From contig MU839828.1 in assembly GCA_030411725.1 (NCBI GenBank), positions 1,240,001 through 1,304,000 on the forward strand: 64,000 nt of DNA, read 5' to 3'. Within the stretch, counting starts at the first letter, position 1; each line of letters begins with the position of its first letter. The translations under genes were made by a program, and so were the position numbers. The notes under the pieces were generated by a model. The model worked only from the letters and a program-made list of their open reading frames with translations, was not told the origin of the DNA and searched no databases. This DNA comes from Echria macrotheca. Lineage: Eukaryota > Ascomycota > Sordariomycetes > Sordariales > Schizotheciaceae. Positions 1-9,106 of this stretch are shown piece after piece.

Positions 1-1
1 C

Positions 2-703
2 AAGGTCGAGATAGAACACAAGGACGGGATAAAGCAGCATTACCGGAACAAGGCGACGCAGTCAGGTTCCGAGAGCGATGAACCAGGGGAAGGACCGTCA
101 GCTAATGTCCACCCGCCTTCGTCCGCTCCTAGTTCCGCAGACGGTGATGAAGGGCAGGGGCTTCCGCCTCTCAAGTACGGCACGGTCATGGACAAGTTGC
201 CAGACGAGTGGGAGCTTCTCCCGCATGAGAAGCTTGGGAATTTCTACTGCGGAAACGTACGTTCCTCGGGTTGACATCCTGCCCCGTTTTCCTCCTCCGT
301 ACAACAACCTCCTACTGACAGACCCTTTTAGATGGCATACATGGCGCCCGACCTCAACTTCTTCTCCGCCGCCCTGGCAAATGACGGACTCATGGACCTT
401 GTGACGGTAGACGGCGACATATCGGCGCTCAAATCCATCCAACTACAGCTGTCAGTCGAGTCTGGCCACTTCTTTGACAGCCCGCTCGTCAGCTATCGTA
501 AGGTCGTCGCATACCGTATCATCCCGCGCGAGAACTGCCCTCGGGGCTATATCAGCATCGACGGCGAATCTTTTCCCTGGGAACCCTTCCAGGCCGAGAT
601 CCACAAGGGGCTGGGCCTCACGCTGTCGAAGAAGGGTGGCTACGAGGCGCCGGGCCCGCTGAACTGGGATACGGTGACCACTACTGAGAGGCTTCGGGCG
701 TAA
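2..703 (+). CDS. LCB4: Sphingoid long-chain-base kinase, C-terminal part (cut by window start)
   Basis: This is the C-terminal part of a lipid kinase that phosphorylates sphingoid long-chain bases such as dihydrosphingosine and phytosphingosine. Exons are 2..256 and 332..703, and the 5' end lies outside the window. The intron 257..331 starts GTACGT and ends TTTTAG. Joined across it, the protein reads FYCGN then MAYMAPDLNFFSAAL and NDGLMDLVTVDGD, the typical end of the diacylglycerol-kinase-like catalytic region of fungal Lcb4/Lcb5 and mammalian SphK. A conserved GYISIDGESFPWEPFQAEIH block follows, then a short tail. The segment between about residues 22 and 60 is a Ser/Pro/Gly-rich insert (SGSESDEPGEGPS), as fungal homologues often have. 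The family assignment is confident. Whether it is the LCB4 or LCB5 paralogue cannot be told. It converges on RRP1, 292 bp away. Confidence 0.88.
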
Positions 704-995
704 TGGTGCTGTCTTACTCGCAAGGTATCGGGAGTCGGTCTGAAGGCGGCGGCGCAGCATGGGTTGGGCGGGGAGTCGTGTCATGGGTTAGAACTTCGAG
801 GGAAAATATACCAAGTGCGGCATTGTCGTTAATGTATAAATAGACACCGGCACCTGTATATGCTTTATCCGAACCTGTACCAAATTTCAAGTCGTATACA
901 ACTCTCACTCACGCTGGCAACCTGGTCGAAGGCACGTAACATCTGGAGACCAACGACGCAGTGTCAGTGGAAGGAATCGGTGAGTATCATTATAT

Positions 996-1902
996 CTAGT
1001 CTTCAAACCCATCCCAGCTGCCGCTATCACCAGTATCTGCCATTTTTGTGTCCGCCGCAGCCTCAGCCACAGGTTCCTCCTTTTCCTTTTTGCCGCTTAA
1101 ACGCTCATCCGACAGCGACTCTTTGGCACGTATCCGCACACCCGGGTTCACTGTGGTTCGCTCCAGAACATCCACCTTCTCCACCAACCTAGCGACGAAC
1201 TCCTTTGCCGCCTTATCATCCTCCTCCAGCAAGCCAACCTTTTCCGCCTCATCAACCCAGATATCCAGGACATGAATCCGTAGCCCGATCGGTATCGTCT
1301 GCGCCGACAACGCCGCCTGTTCGGCGCCCAAGCTCTCGCTCGGCTCGACCTCATCTTCCACATTAAACGGCCACTCGGTCAATAAGCCCATAATATCCCC
1401 CATCTTTTCAGAGTCCCACGATTTCTCGTCGGCACTCTGCTTCCCCCTCCCATCAGTCGTCTTCATCCACCGGAACCCGGCGCCGACGACCCGCCTGACG
1501 AGCAGCAGAAACTTCTCCATGCGCAGCACGTCGATGCTGGTCCACTCGCGCGCCATGGTCGCCCAGAAGCCGCGCAGCCAGGGGACCACGGCGACGCGCG
1601 GCAGAAAGAAGATGAGATCGGCGAGCTCGGCGCAGAGCGTCTGCTGCGGGATGGCGCGGTCGCACATCCAGAGGGCGTAGAAGAGGCCCTTCCAGAGCTT
1701 GAGGATGTCGAGCGGCGAGAGGGTGGATGCGACTTGTCGCGCCGAGAGGAAGGCGTGGAGGGAAGCGAGGGCTGAGGTCCGGACTTTGCGATCTGGAAGT
1801 GGTCCAAGGTTAGTAGGTAGGCTGGGTGATGCGCGGAGGGTAGGACGAACCGCTCGAGGCGAGGTTTTTGATAAAGGGCATGCTCCTTTCTTGGGACGCC
1901 AT
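996..1902 (-). CDS. RRP1: Ribosomal RNA processing protein 1 (Nop52 family)
   Basis: Rrp1/Nop52 is a nucleolar protein needed for 27S pre-rRNA processing and 60S subunit assembly. Exons are complement(1851..1902) and complement(996..1792). The 58-nt intron has donor GTTCGT, a CTAAC branch point and a CCAG acceptor. The product is about 282 aa and begins MASQERSMPFIKNLASSDRK. The first 190 residues match the Nop52 core: TSALASLHAFL, LDILKLWKGLFYALWMCD, a RAIPQQTLCAELADLI-like helix and WTSIDVLRMEKFLLLVRR. The C-terminus is acidic and lysine-rich and ends SWDGFED. The start was chosen because the frame upstream of the intron gives the usual 'MASQ..PFIKNLASSD-K-R' beginning, whereas the unspliced frame does not. 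It shares a 1.06-kb divergent promoter region with the aspartate aminotransferase gene. Confidence 0.88.
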
Positions 1903-2961
1903 CTTGGATATGTGTCAGACGAAACTGTCTGGGTCAATGGGTTGTCGGTACGTTTTGTTGGTTCACGGTTTGGATATCGAACTTTCTTGGTGGGGCAACT
2001 CGAACGAATCTTGTCCGCCCGGCAGAAAATCTCGACGGCTGCGGTTGCGGCAGCGTCGCGGCAGGCAAAGGCGGTGAGCCATAGGAGCAGCCACTGGAGC
2101 CCCGGATTCTGGGGAGCTTCAGAGCCCCGCCAGCGCGCCCGAGCTTGTGAGGATCCCGGGGAAAGCTTGCAGGTGACAAGTTGCCACCAACTTGACAAGC
2201 CTCAATACCATACTGTATTCTCCGACGGAATGATCGACTCACAACTTATCCGGCAGCATCATCTACAAGAGCCGAGGTATATCATTACCAGCTGAAGGCA
2301 ACACCCTTTGCGCATTCCAGTGCCTATCGATATCCGAGCCGAGCACTCCGAAGCCCGGGAGAGAGAAAGGTGAACATCCGCGTGGATGGGGCATCATCAC
2401 ACAACCCCTAACACAGGGTGGATGTAGAAGAGACAGGACAGATCATGAATCAGGGATGCTATGCACACGTGGAGGATACGGCAACATGGCCAAGTTGCCT
2501 CGGCGACTTGACCCGGCCGGCTTCACATGCGGGAAGGGTGGATCTCGGTTCATTTATACCGGCCAGGTACAAGAAGAGCATTCGGCCAACAAGATGATCA
2601 TCCCTTTTCCCGTTCTAAACTTCTCAGTCTGACAATTCAACGCCTTCGAGTGAACGTAGTCTGTCGTTGAGAAGCTACGTCATCCGTCGACCAAGCGCAC
2701 TGTACGAGTCGTGTGTTTGTCCCTCTCAGACAGCCACTCTTCGCCCAGCCTCTCCAATACACCGTTCCGAATTCCAATCAGGCTGAAGAGAAGCCCAGGG
2801 ATAAAGAATTCCCAGCAAACGAAACCGCCGCGAATCGGGTGGTGCCCGCCGGAAGGCCTTCCACTGGGACGAGTGTCATTGCAGGGGTTGTGCCCGAGCT
2901 CAGCGCTCTGTGACTCTGCAGTAAGCCGGGGCAGCAAGCAAGGCCGTTAGGACAAATAAAA
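1903..2961. other. Divergent intergenic region, RRP1 / aspartate aminotransferase
   Basis: No convincing coding region is present. The reading frames here lack protein-like composition and are the unspliced extension of RRP1 or random. An AT-rich TTTATA element lies near 2552. The aminotransferase leader probably occupies roughly the last 250 bp. Confidence 0.5.
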
Positions 2962-4541
2962 ATGGCGCCAGGGTCGCCTCACACCACCACATCCGCTTCC
3001 TCCTCGACATCCTCTCTCTCCCGGCTTCAGTCCCTCGCAAAACAAATGGCGCCGGTTTCCGCAACAAGCTTCCCGCCCGAGGCGGTCCCTCAGGCCCCTG
3101 AAGATCCCCTCTTCGGGTTGATGAGGGCTTACAAGGCCGACACCAGTTCCAACAAGGTCGATCTGGTATGTGTCCCGCCTCCGCCGGACCTGCTTAGGCT
3201 GGTTTGGCAGTTGACAGGTGCTCAACTAACGCTATTAACGCAAGGGAATCGGCGCATACCGAGATAACAACGCAAAACCCTGGGTTCTTCCCGTGGTCAA
3301 GAAGGTCAGTAACTCGCAATTGCATCTTTCGCAGAGCGCTCCGACTTGGACCCTGGAGCTTGACGATGGGACCCCGCGTCGCTGCCCCGCCAAAAATTCA
3401 ACCCCACCACGGGACCACACCCGCTGACAGCTCTGTGTCACCGCTGACTCCTTTTCCACAGGCCGACGAGATCCTCCGCAATGACCCCGAGCTGAACCAC
3501 GAGTACCTCCCCATCGCGGGCCTCGCGCCCTTCACAAGCAAGGCTGCTGAGCTGCTGCTGGGCCAGTCGTCGGCGGCGAGCGCGGAGAAGCGCGTGGCGT
3601 CGGTGCAGACCATCTCGGGCACTGGAGCCGTGCATCTCGGTGCCCTCTTCCTCGCCAAGTTCTACAAGGTCAACGGGGCCAACCGGACAGTGTATCTGAG
3701 CAACCCGACATGGGCGAACCACAACCAGATCTTCACCAACGTGGGCCTCCCGATCGCCACGTACCCGTACTTCCACAAGGAGACCAAGGGGCTGGACATT
3801 GAGGGCATGAAGCGCGCGCTGGCCGATGCGCCGGAGCGTAGCATCATCCTGCTGCACGCGTGCGCCCACAACCCGACGGGAGTGGACCCGTCGCCGGAAC
3901 AATGGCGCGAGATTGCCGAAGTCATGAAGGCGAAGCAGCACTTCCCCTTCTTTGACACGGCCTACCAGGGCTTCGCGTCGGGCGACCTCGACCGCGACGC
4001 CGGCGCTATCCGCTACTTCATCGAGCAGGGCTTCGAGCTTGTCATTGCGCAGTCGTTCGCCAAGAACTTTGGCCTGTACGGCGAGCGCGCGGGCTGCTTC
4101 CACTTTGTGTCGGCGCCGGCGCCCGACGCGGCCGACGTCACGACGCGCGTCGCCTCGCAGCTTGCCATCCTGCAGCGCTCCGAGATCAGCAACCCGCCGA
4201 TCTACGGTGCGCGCATCGCGGCCACGGTGCTCAACGATGCGGCCTTGTTCGCCGAGTGGCAGGAGAACCTGCGGACCATGTCGGGCCGCATCATCACGAT
4301 GCGCGAGGCGCTCCGCGGCAAGCTCGAGGAGCTTGGTACTCCGGGCACGTGGAACCATATTACCGACCAGATCGGCATGTTCAGCTTCACGGGCCTGACG
4401 GAGGCCCAGGTGGCCAAGCTGCGGTCCGACTTCCACATCTACATGACCAAGAACGGGCGGATCAGCATGGCTGGTCTGAATACGTCGAATGTCGAGTATG
4501 TGGCCAAGGCTATCGACAGTGTGGTGCGGACTGTGCAGTAA
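2962..4541 (+). CDS. AAT2: Aspartate aminotransferase (class I PLP enzyme)
   Basis: It interconverts aspartate plus 2-oxoglutarate and oxaloacetate plus glutamate, feeding the malate-aspartate shuttle. Exons are 2962..3165, 3245..3304 and 3462..4541, giving about 447 aa. The 60-nt middle exon encodes GIGAYRDNNAKPWVLPVVKK. Visible class I features are the substrate-site GIGAYRD, TISGTGAVHLGA, NPTWANH, HNPTGVDP, DTAYQGFASG and the PLP lysine in SFAKNFGLYGERAG, with the carboxylate-binding Arg near NGRISMAGLN. The second in-frame ATG at 3046 would give the classical cytosolic N-terminus (MAPVSATSFPPEAV). The first ATG at 2962 adds 28 Ser/Thr-rich residues without acidic side chains. The end (VVRTVQ) is not a PTS1. 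The AAT2-like symbol rests on similarity to cytosolic-type enzymes and compartment is unproven. Confidence 0.9.
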
Positions 4542-4962
4542 ACGGCATTACCGGAAGACAAAATAGACAGCGGAGTAATTCAACTCAATCTTTGCGCAGT
4601 AGATGTGACAATGTGACGGTTGACTTGATGTGTAAAACTTTGCTTTTCTACTTCCGTATATGGGTCACTCGCGACAATAACGCCATTTTTATATCCCAGT
4701 TGAATATTTGGCGCGGTTGCTTGATCCGCTTAATACAATACAGAGCATGATAAGGCGGTTTTTCGTAGTAGACTCCTCTGGGTCACCCTTGAACATAACG
4801 CCGGTACGCTAACCATGCAGATATACACTACTTGGACAGATCTTTCGCGAATGCCAACATGACGCCCATGGACCCTGAATCCGAATCACACGGGCAGAGC
4901 TGGTTCCCAAGAATATATCTCGAGCCCAACGAGCCCCCGTAACGACACCTACAACAAAATAC
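4542..4962. other. Convergent 3' flank between the aminotransferase gene and UFE1
   Basis: Non-coding, AT-richer than the flanking genes, consistent with two facing 3' untranslated regions. No other feature is seen. Confidence 0.5.
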
Positions 4963-6244
4963 CTATATCACCAGATCCCAAATCACCAAGAACGCACACA
5001 GGCCGGTAGCAGCCAAAAAGGTATACCGCGCCGGGCTCGCTCTGGCCGCGCTCTTCTTGAGCTCTGTGTTGCCCTTGCCGACGCCCTCGGTGGTCTCGAA
5101 CGACTCGGCCACGAGCTGGTCGATGTGGGCCGACTGGGTGGCCAGGTTGCTCACGAGCAGGTTCTGTAGTTCGGAGATCTCGACGAGGGATTTCTCTGCC
5201 GTTCTGTTGGCGGGTGTGTTAGCTCCGTTCCTTTTTATTTTTGGACCACATCCCTGATCTGAGACTTTGTGTGGGAAACTGTAAATATATACGCACCTGA
5301 CCTTGTCCAGCGTCGTCTCAAAATGCTGAAGCATATCCTGATTCCCCTTCTCAAACATCTGCCGCTGCTCCGCCGTGAGATTCTGGTCACCAACAGACGA
5401 CATCCTCTTCCTCCTCCTCCTCTCCTCCTCGTCCTCCTCAGCGACGACAAACCCCACACCACCACCACCCGCCGCCGCCGCCGCTGCTGCTGCTGAACCA
5501 AGCTCACCACCCATACCCACACCAGCTTGACCACCACCACCGCCAGCCATCGCAAACGCCCCCTTGCCCCGACCCGGAATGCTCCTACTCTTCTCAATCT
5601 CCCTCGCCAGCCTCGTCTCCATCATCCGCTGCTGCGTCCTTGCGACCTCCTGCAGCCGCTGCCGCAGATACAGAATGACGCTCTCGCGGTGCGCGCCGAC
5701 CTGGCGCGCCGCCGCCTCGGCCGCGACATGTTCCGCGCTCTTGGGCAGAGACGAAACGACGCCCGACCCGGCCGCCCACGCGCCGAGCTTGCCGCCGAAG
5801 GAGCGCGAGAAGCGCTTCGCGAGGAGCGCGGCCTCGGTCGACTGGCGCAGCTGCTCGGCGTCCTCGAGCGCGCGGATGCGGGCGTTCAGGTCGCGCAGGG
5901 TGAGCTTGGCGTTGGCGTCTATTTCCTCGCGGTCGCGGTCGGTTAGGACCAGGGGGGGCGAGGTGGAGGAGGAGACGGTCCGGAGGTGGGTGCGGCGTGG
6001 GTTGGCGGTTGAGAGGTAGGCCTGGCGGAGACCGCGGAGCTGCGTGTGTAGCTGGGTTACTAGGGTGCACTTTTTGGTGTCAGTTTTCTCTCTGTTTCTC
6101 TGTATCCGAGAGGAAGAGTTGAGAGCGTACTATTCGGTAGGCTTCGTTGAGGAACTCGTCGGTTGTCTTTTCCGGGGGCCGCTTCGTGGGAGGAGCTTCC
6201 CGCCCCTTTAGAAGGGTGTCGAATATTGGGGTGAGGTCGCTCAT
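4963..6244 (-). CDS. UFE1: ER t-SNARE, syntaxin-18/Ufe1 family
   Basis: Ufe1/syntaxin-18 is the ER-resident Qa-SNARE for retrograde Golgi-to-ER fusion, working with Sec20, Use1 and the Dsl1 tether. Exons are complement(6131..6244), complement(5297..6069) and complement(4963..5203), giving about 337 aa. The N-terminus, MSDLTPIFDTLLKG followed by DEFLNEAYRI, is the conserved syntaxin-18 N-peptide and Habc start. A helical central region continues to IEKSRSIPG, followed by a Gly- and Ala-rich linker and an acidic-to-basic patch. The SNARE helix is EISELQNLLVSNLATQSAHIDQLV with the zero-layer Gln in ATQSAHID. A single C-terminal membrane anchor follows (YTFLAATGLCAFLVIWDLVI). The first intron must end at an unusual AAG acceptor (6070) to keep frame; the second (5204..5296) is ordinary. 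It diverges from the MFS gene to its right. Confidence 0.85.
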
Positions 6245-7020
6245 GGGGAGCAGCTTGGAATTGGGAGGTCTTGGGTGGTGTCGCTGTTGTTCTGCGCTTC
6301 GTCGTCGACGAGTCGAAGCTGGCTTCTTTGCTTCGATGGCTGCACTGACGACACCTGGCTCGAGCGTCACTGCCGGGACCCACCCCTGTCAGGCCAGTCA
6401 GCCAGTGTACTCTTGGCACACCGCCCACGGCGCGGTGCTCCAGTCCAGTGCACAGCCAGTGCCAGCGAGCCACCCTCCGGCCGCTGTCGCCGTGTTTCAC
6501 CGTCCAAGACAGCCGATTGACGACTCCCTCCGCTGTCCCGGCCCGGCCATATATTCCGTCAATACATACCCGTTGACACTGCCTTAGACTTCCAGAAATC
6601 CTGGTCACAATTGAATTCGAATATAAAGTATCGGATATGCCACCTGCAAAGAAATCCACATGGAATGCGATCCTTGAACACACATACAGCCGATACCGCA
6701 CGGCACCAGCTCCCGGTGCCGTTGATGCTGGATATGCCGGAGTTAGGGACAAGGATCGGAGGCAGTTGCCCGCGTGACTCAGTGCATCGGCGCCCGGGAA
6801 TAAGAAATCGGAATGCGGCGTTGCAGTTTGCAGCCGTGTGCGCATGCAGCTCCCGGCAAGCTAACTCCTGCGGGATGGCAGCGGGATGCCGTTTGTCGGT
6901 CTGGGAGAGGGATGGGGATGAGATCAAAATGGTGATGATGACCGCTTATTTCCTTGCTCTGGTCTTTTTTTTTAAGTATTTTCTACTTGTTTTCATCTCA
7001 GAACTGGTAGGTAATTCGCC
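6245..7020. other. Divergent promoter region, UFE1 / MFS transporter
   Basis: No supported gene. Several overlapping open frames on both strands lack family resemblance and have the composition expected of GC-rich intergenic DNA. A poly-T tract (6966..6972) lies about 50 bp before the transporter ATG, a common placement in fungal promoters. Confidence 0.5.
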
Positions 7021-8568
7021 ATGGACCCCTCGGACCTCGAAAAAGACGGAGCCGCGGCCCTCCCGGCCCCGGCCCCGGCTCCGGCTTCCGGCTCCGACTC
7101 GGCCGCCTCCGTCGCCGACGAGGTTGACGACCGGTACACCGTCTTCCCGACTCGCACGCGGCGGTTCATCCTCCTCATGATAACACTGAGCGCGACGCTA
7201 TCCCCCATGACGGCCAACATCTACTTCCCGGCCCTCAACCCCATCGCCGCCGACCTGGGCGTCTCGGTCGGCCTGATCAACCTGACCCTCACTACCTACA
7301 TGGTGATGCAGGCCATCGCCCCGCCGCTTGTCGGCGACCTAGGCGACACAGCCGGCCGTCGACCGGCCTTCATCGTCTGCTTCTCCATCTACGTCGTCGC
7401 CAACCTAGCCCTCGCTTTGCAGCACAACTACGCCGCGCTCCTAGTCCTACGCATCCTCCAGAGCGCCGGCAGCAGCGGCACCCTCGCCTTATGCTTCGCC
7501 GTCGTCGCCGACATCTCCGTCAGCGCCGAGCGCGGAAAATACATGGCCATCATCGGCGCAGGCATCAACATCGGCCCGGCCCTGAGCCCGGTACTAGGCG
7601 GCATCCTGACCCAATACCTCGGCTGGCGCTCCATCTTCTGGTTCTGCCTCATCTTCAGCGGCATCTGGCTGGTCCCCTACGTCCTCTTCGTCCCGGAGAC
7701 AAGCCGCAACGTCGTCGGCAACGGCTCCCTCCCCCCGACGTCGCGGTGGAACATGACCGTGCTCGAATACCTCCGTTCCCGCACCACCCGTTCAACCCCC
7801 AATCCGCCGTCCCACCACCCCCTCAAGAAGCACACCCTCACCCTCCCCAACCCCTTCAACGCCCTCCGCGCGCTCGCCGATCCAGACCTAGCAATGCTCT
7901 ACCTCTACGCAACCCTCCTCTACCTCGTCTTCCTCCTCATCGTCGCAACCCTCTCCACCCAGCTCGCGACAATCTACCACCCGACCTCCCTCCAAATCGG
8001 CCTCTGCTTCCTCCCCTACGGCCTAGGCTGCTGCACCGCCGCCCTCATCCAAGGCCACCTCCTCGACTTCAACTACCGCCGCACGGCCCGCCGGATAGGC
8101 CTCACGATCGACCGCCGCCGCGGCGACGACCTCTCGCGCTTCCCCATCGAGCGCGCGCGGATCGAACCGCTCTACCCCTTTTTGGTGGTGGGCGTCGCCA
8201 GCACGATAGCCTACGGCTGGGTCCTCCAGGCGAGGACGCACCTCGCCGCCGTGCTGGTCCTGCTGTACATCATCGGGCTGTGCATCACGGGCTCGTTCTC
8301 CATCCTCAACACGCTCGTCGTGGATGTATACCCGCACGCGCCGGCGACGGCGATCGCGGCGAATAATCTCGTCAGATGTCTATTCGGCGCGGGGGGCACG
8401 GCGATCGTCGAGCCGATGTTGTTGGCTATGGGGCAGGGGTGGACGTTTACCTTTTGGGCGCTGACGCTTGTTGTGTTTTCGCCTGTGCTGGTGGTCCTGT
8501 CGAGGATGGGGCCGAGGTTTCGGGAGGAGAGGAGGGCGAGGATGGAAAGGAGGGCGGCGAGTACATAG
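7021..8568 (+). CDS. MFS drug:H+ antiporter-like transporter (DHA1 type)
   Basis: A single-exon, 515-aa plasma-membrane transporter of the major facilitator superfamily, resembling fungal DHA1 members such as the Qdr/Tpo-type exporters. The first 45 residues are a soluble Ala/Pro/Asp-rich tail. Membrane segments start at FILLMITLSATLSPMTANIY. Motif A between segments 2 and 3 reads GDLGDTAGRRP. Segment 4 has the RILQSAGSSGT block and segment 5 carries the antiporter motif C region GAGINIGPALSPVLGG. A charged central loop (about residues 230-290) separates the two six-helix halves. The C-terminal half ends in a basic tail (RMGPRFREERRARMERR). The substrate cannot be deduced; small amphiphiles or polyamines are typical of the family. 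Confidence 0.85.
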   Translation: MDPSDLEKDGAAALPAPAPAPASGSDSAASVADEVDDRYTVFPTRTRRFILLMITLSATLSPMTANIYFPALNPIAADLGVSVGLINLTLTTYMVMQAIAPPLVGDLGDTAGRRPAFIVCFSIYVVANLALALQHNYAALLVLRILQSAGSSGTLALCFAVVADISVSAERGKYMAIIGAGINIGPALSPVLGGILTQYLGWRSIFWFCLIFSGIWLVPYVLFVPETSRNVVGNGSLPPTSRWNMTVLEYLRSRTTRSTPNPPSHHPLKKHTLTLPNPFNALRALADPDLAMLYLYATLLYLVFLLIVATLSTQLATIYHPTSLQIGLCFLPYGLGCCTAALIQGHLLDFNYRRTARRIGLTIDRRRGDDLSRFPIERARIEPLYPFLVVGVASTIAYGWVLQARTHLAAVLVLLYIIGLCITGSFSILNTLVVDVYPHAPATAIAANNLVRCLFGAGGTAIVEPMLLAMGQGWTFTFWALTLVVFSPVLVVLSRMGPRFREERRARMERRAAST

Positions 8569-9106
8569 ACACTGGATACAAGTACATGATATATATAGAA
8601 TGAGGCATTTGCATATCATAGAGGAGCATATAGTAATGAAATATGATATACCAGATATCGAAGTCTTGTACTATAAGTAACTAAAACCAAGAAGCACCAC
8701 GCAGCGCCTACTCGATACCAAAACCAAAGAAAAGCCGAGATGTATTCGCAAAGGGGTATAAACATGGGTATGGGTATACAGAGAGCCGATGATATGCAAG
8801 CCCGCCCGACCAATGCCAGACAACTAATCTAACAACAGACCGACAAGATGCACTCCTACATGTGGTGGTACCAACCCAACACCGACAAAACACTCGCCAG
8901 CAACCCGCTCCCAGCATTATATAAACCGACAAAAGACCGGGGGGTATGTGTAAAGCCATCCAGACAATCATAATTCCGCGGATGCCATGCTGCCCATGCT
9001 TCTGCTCTCATCACACAAACAAATCGCTAGCCCAACCAAAATCTTTTCCAGCACATAAACCTCCCAAATCCTGTGCAGACACATAGAGTGAAGCCGGGGA
9101 CACGTC
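8569..9106. other. Convergent 3' flank between the MFS gene and the giant repeat gene
   Basis: AT-rich and non-coding, with ATATAT-type stretches just after the MFS stop that resemble a fungal 3' UTR and polyadenylation context. No other feature is seen. Confidence 0.5.

Noticed and set aside
3438..4436. 332-codon open frame on the - strand
   Set aside because: Antisense to the aspartate aminotransferase gene and explained by its GC-rich third positions.
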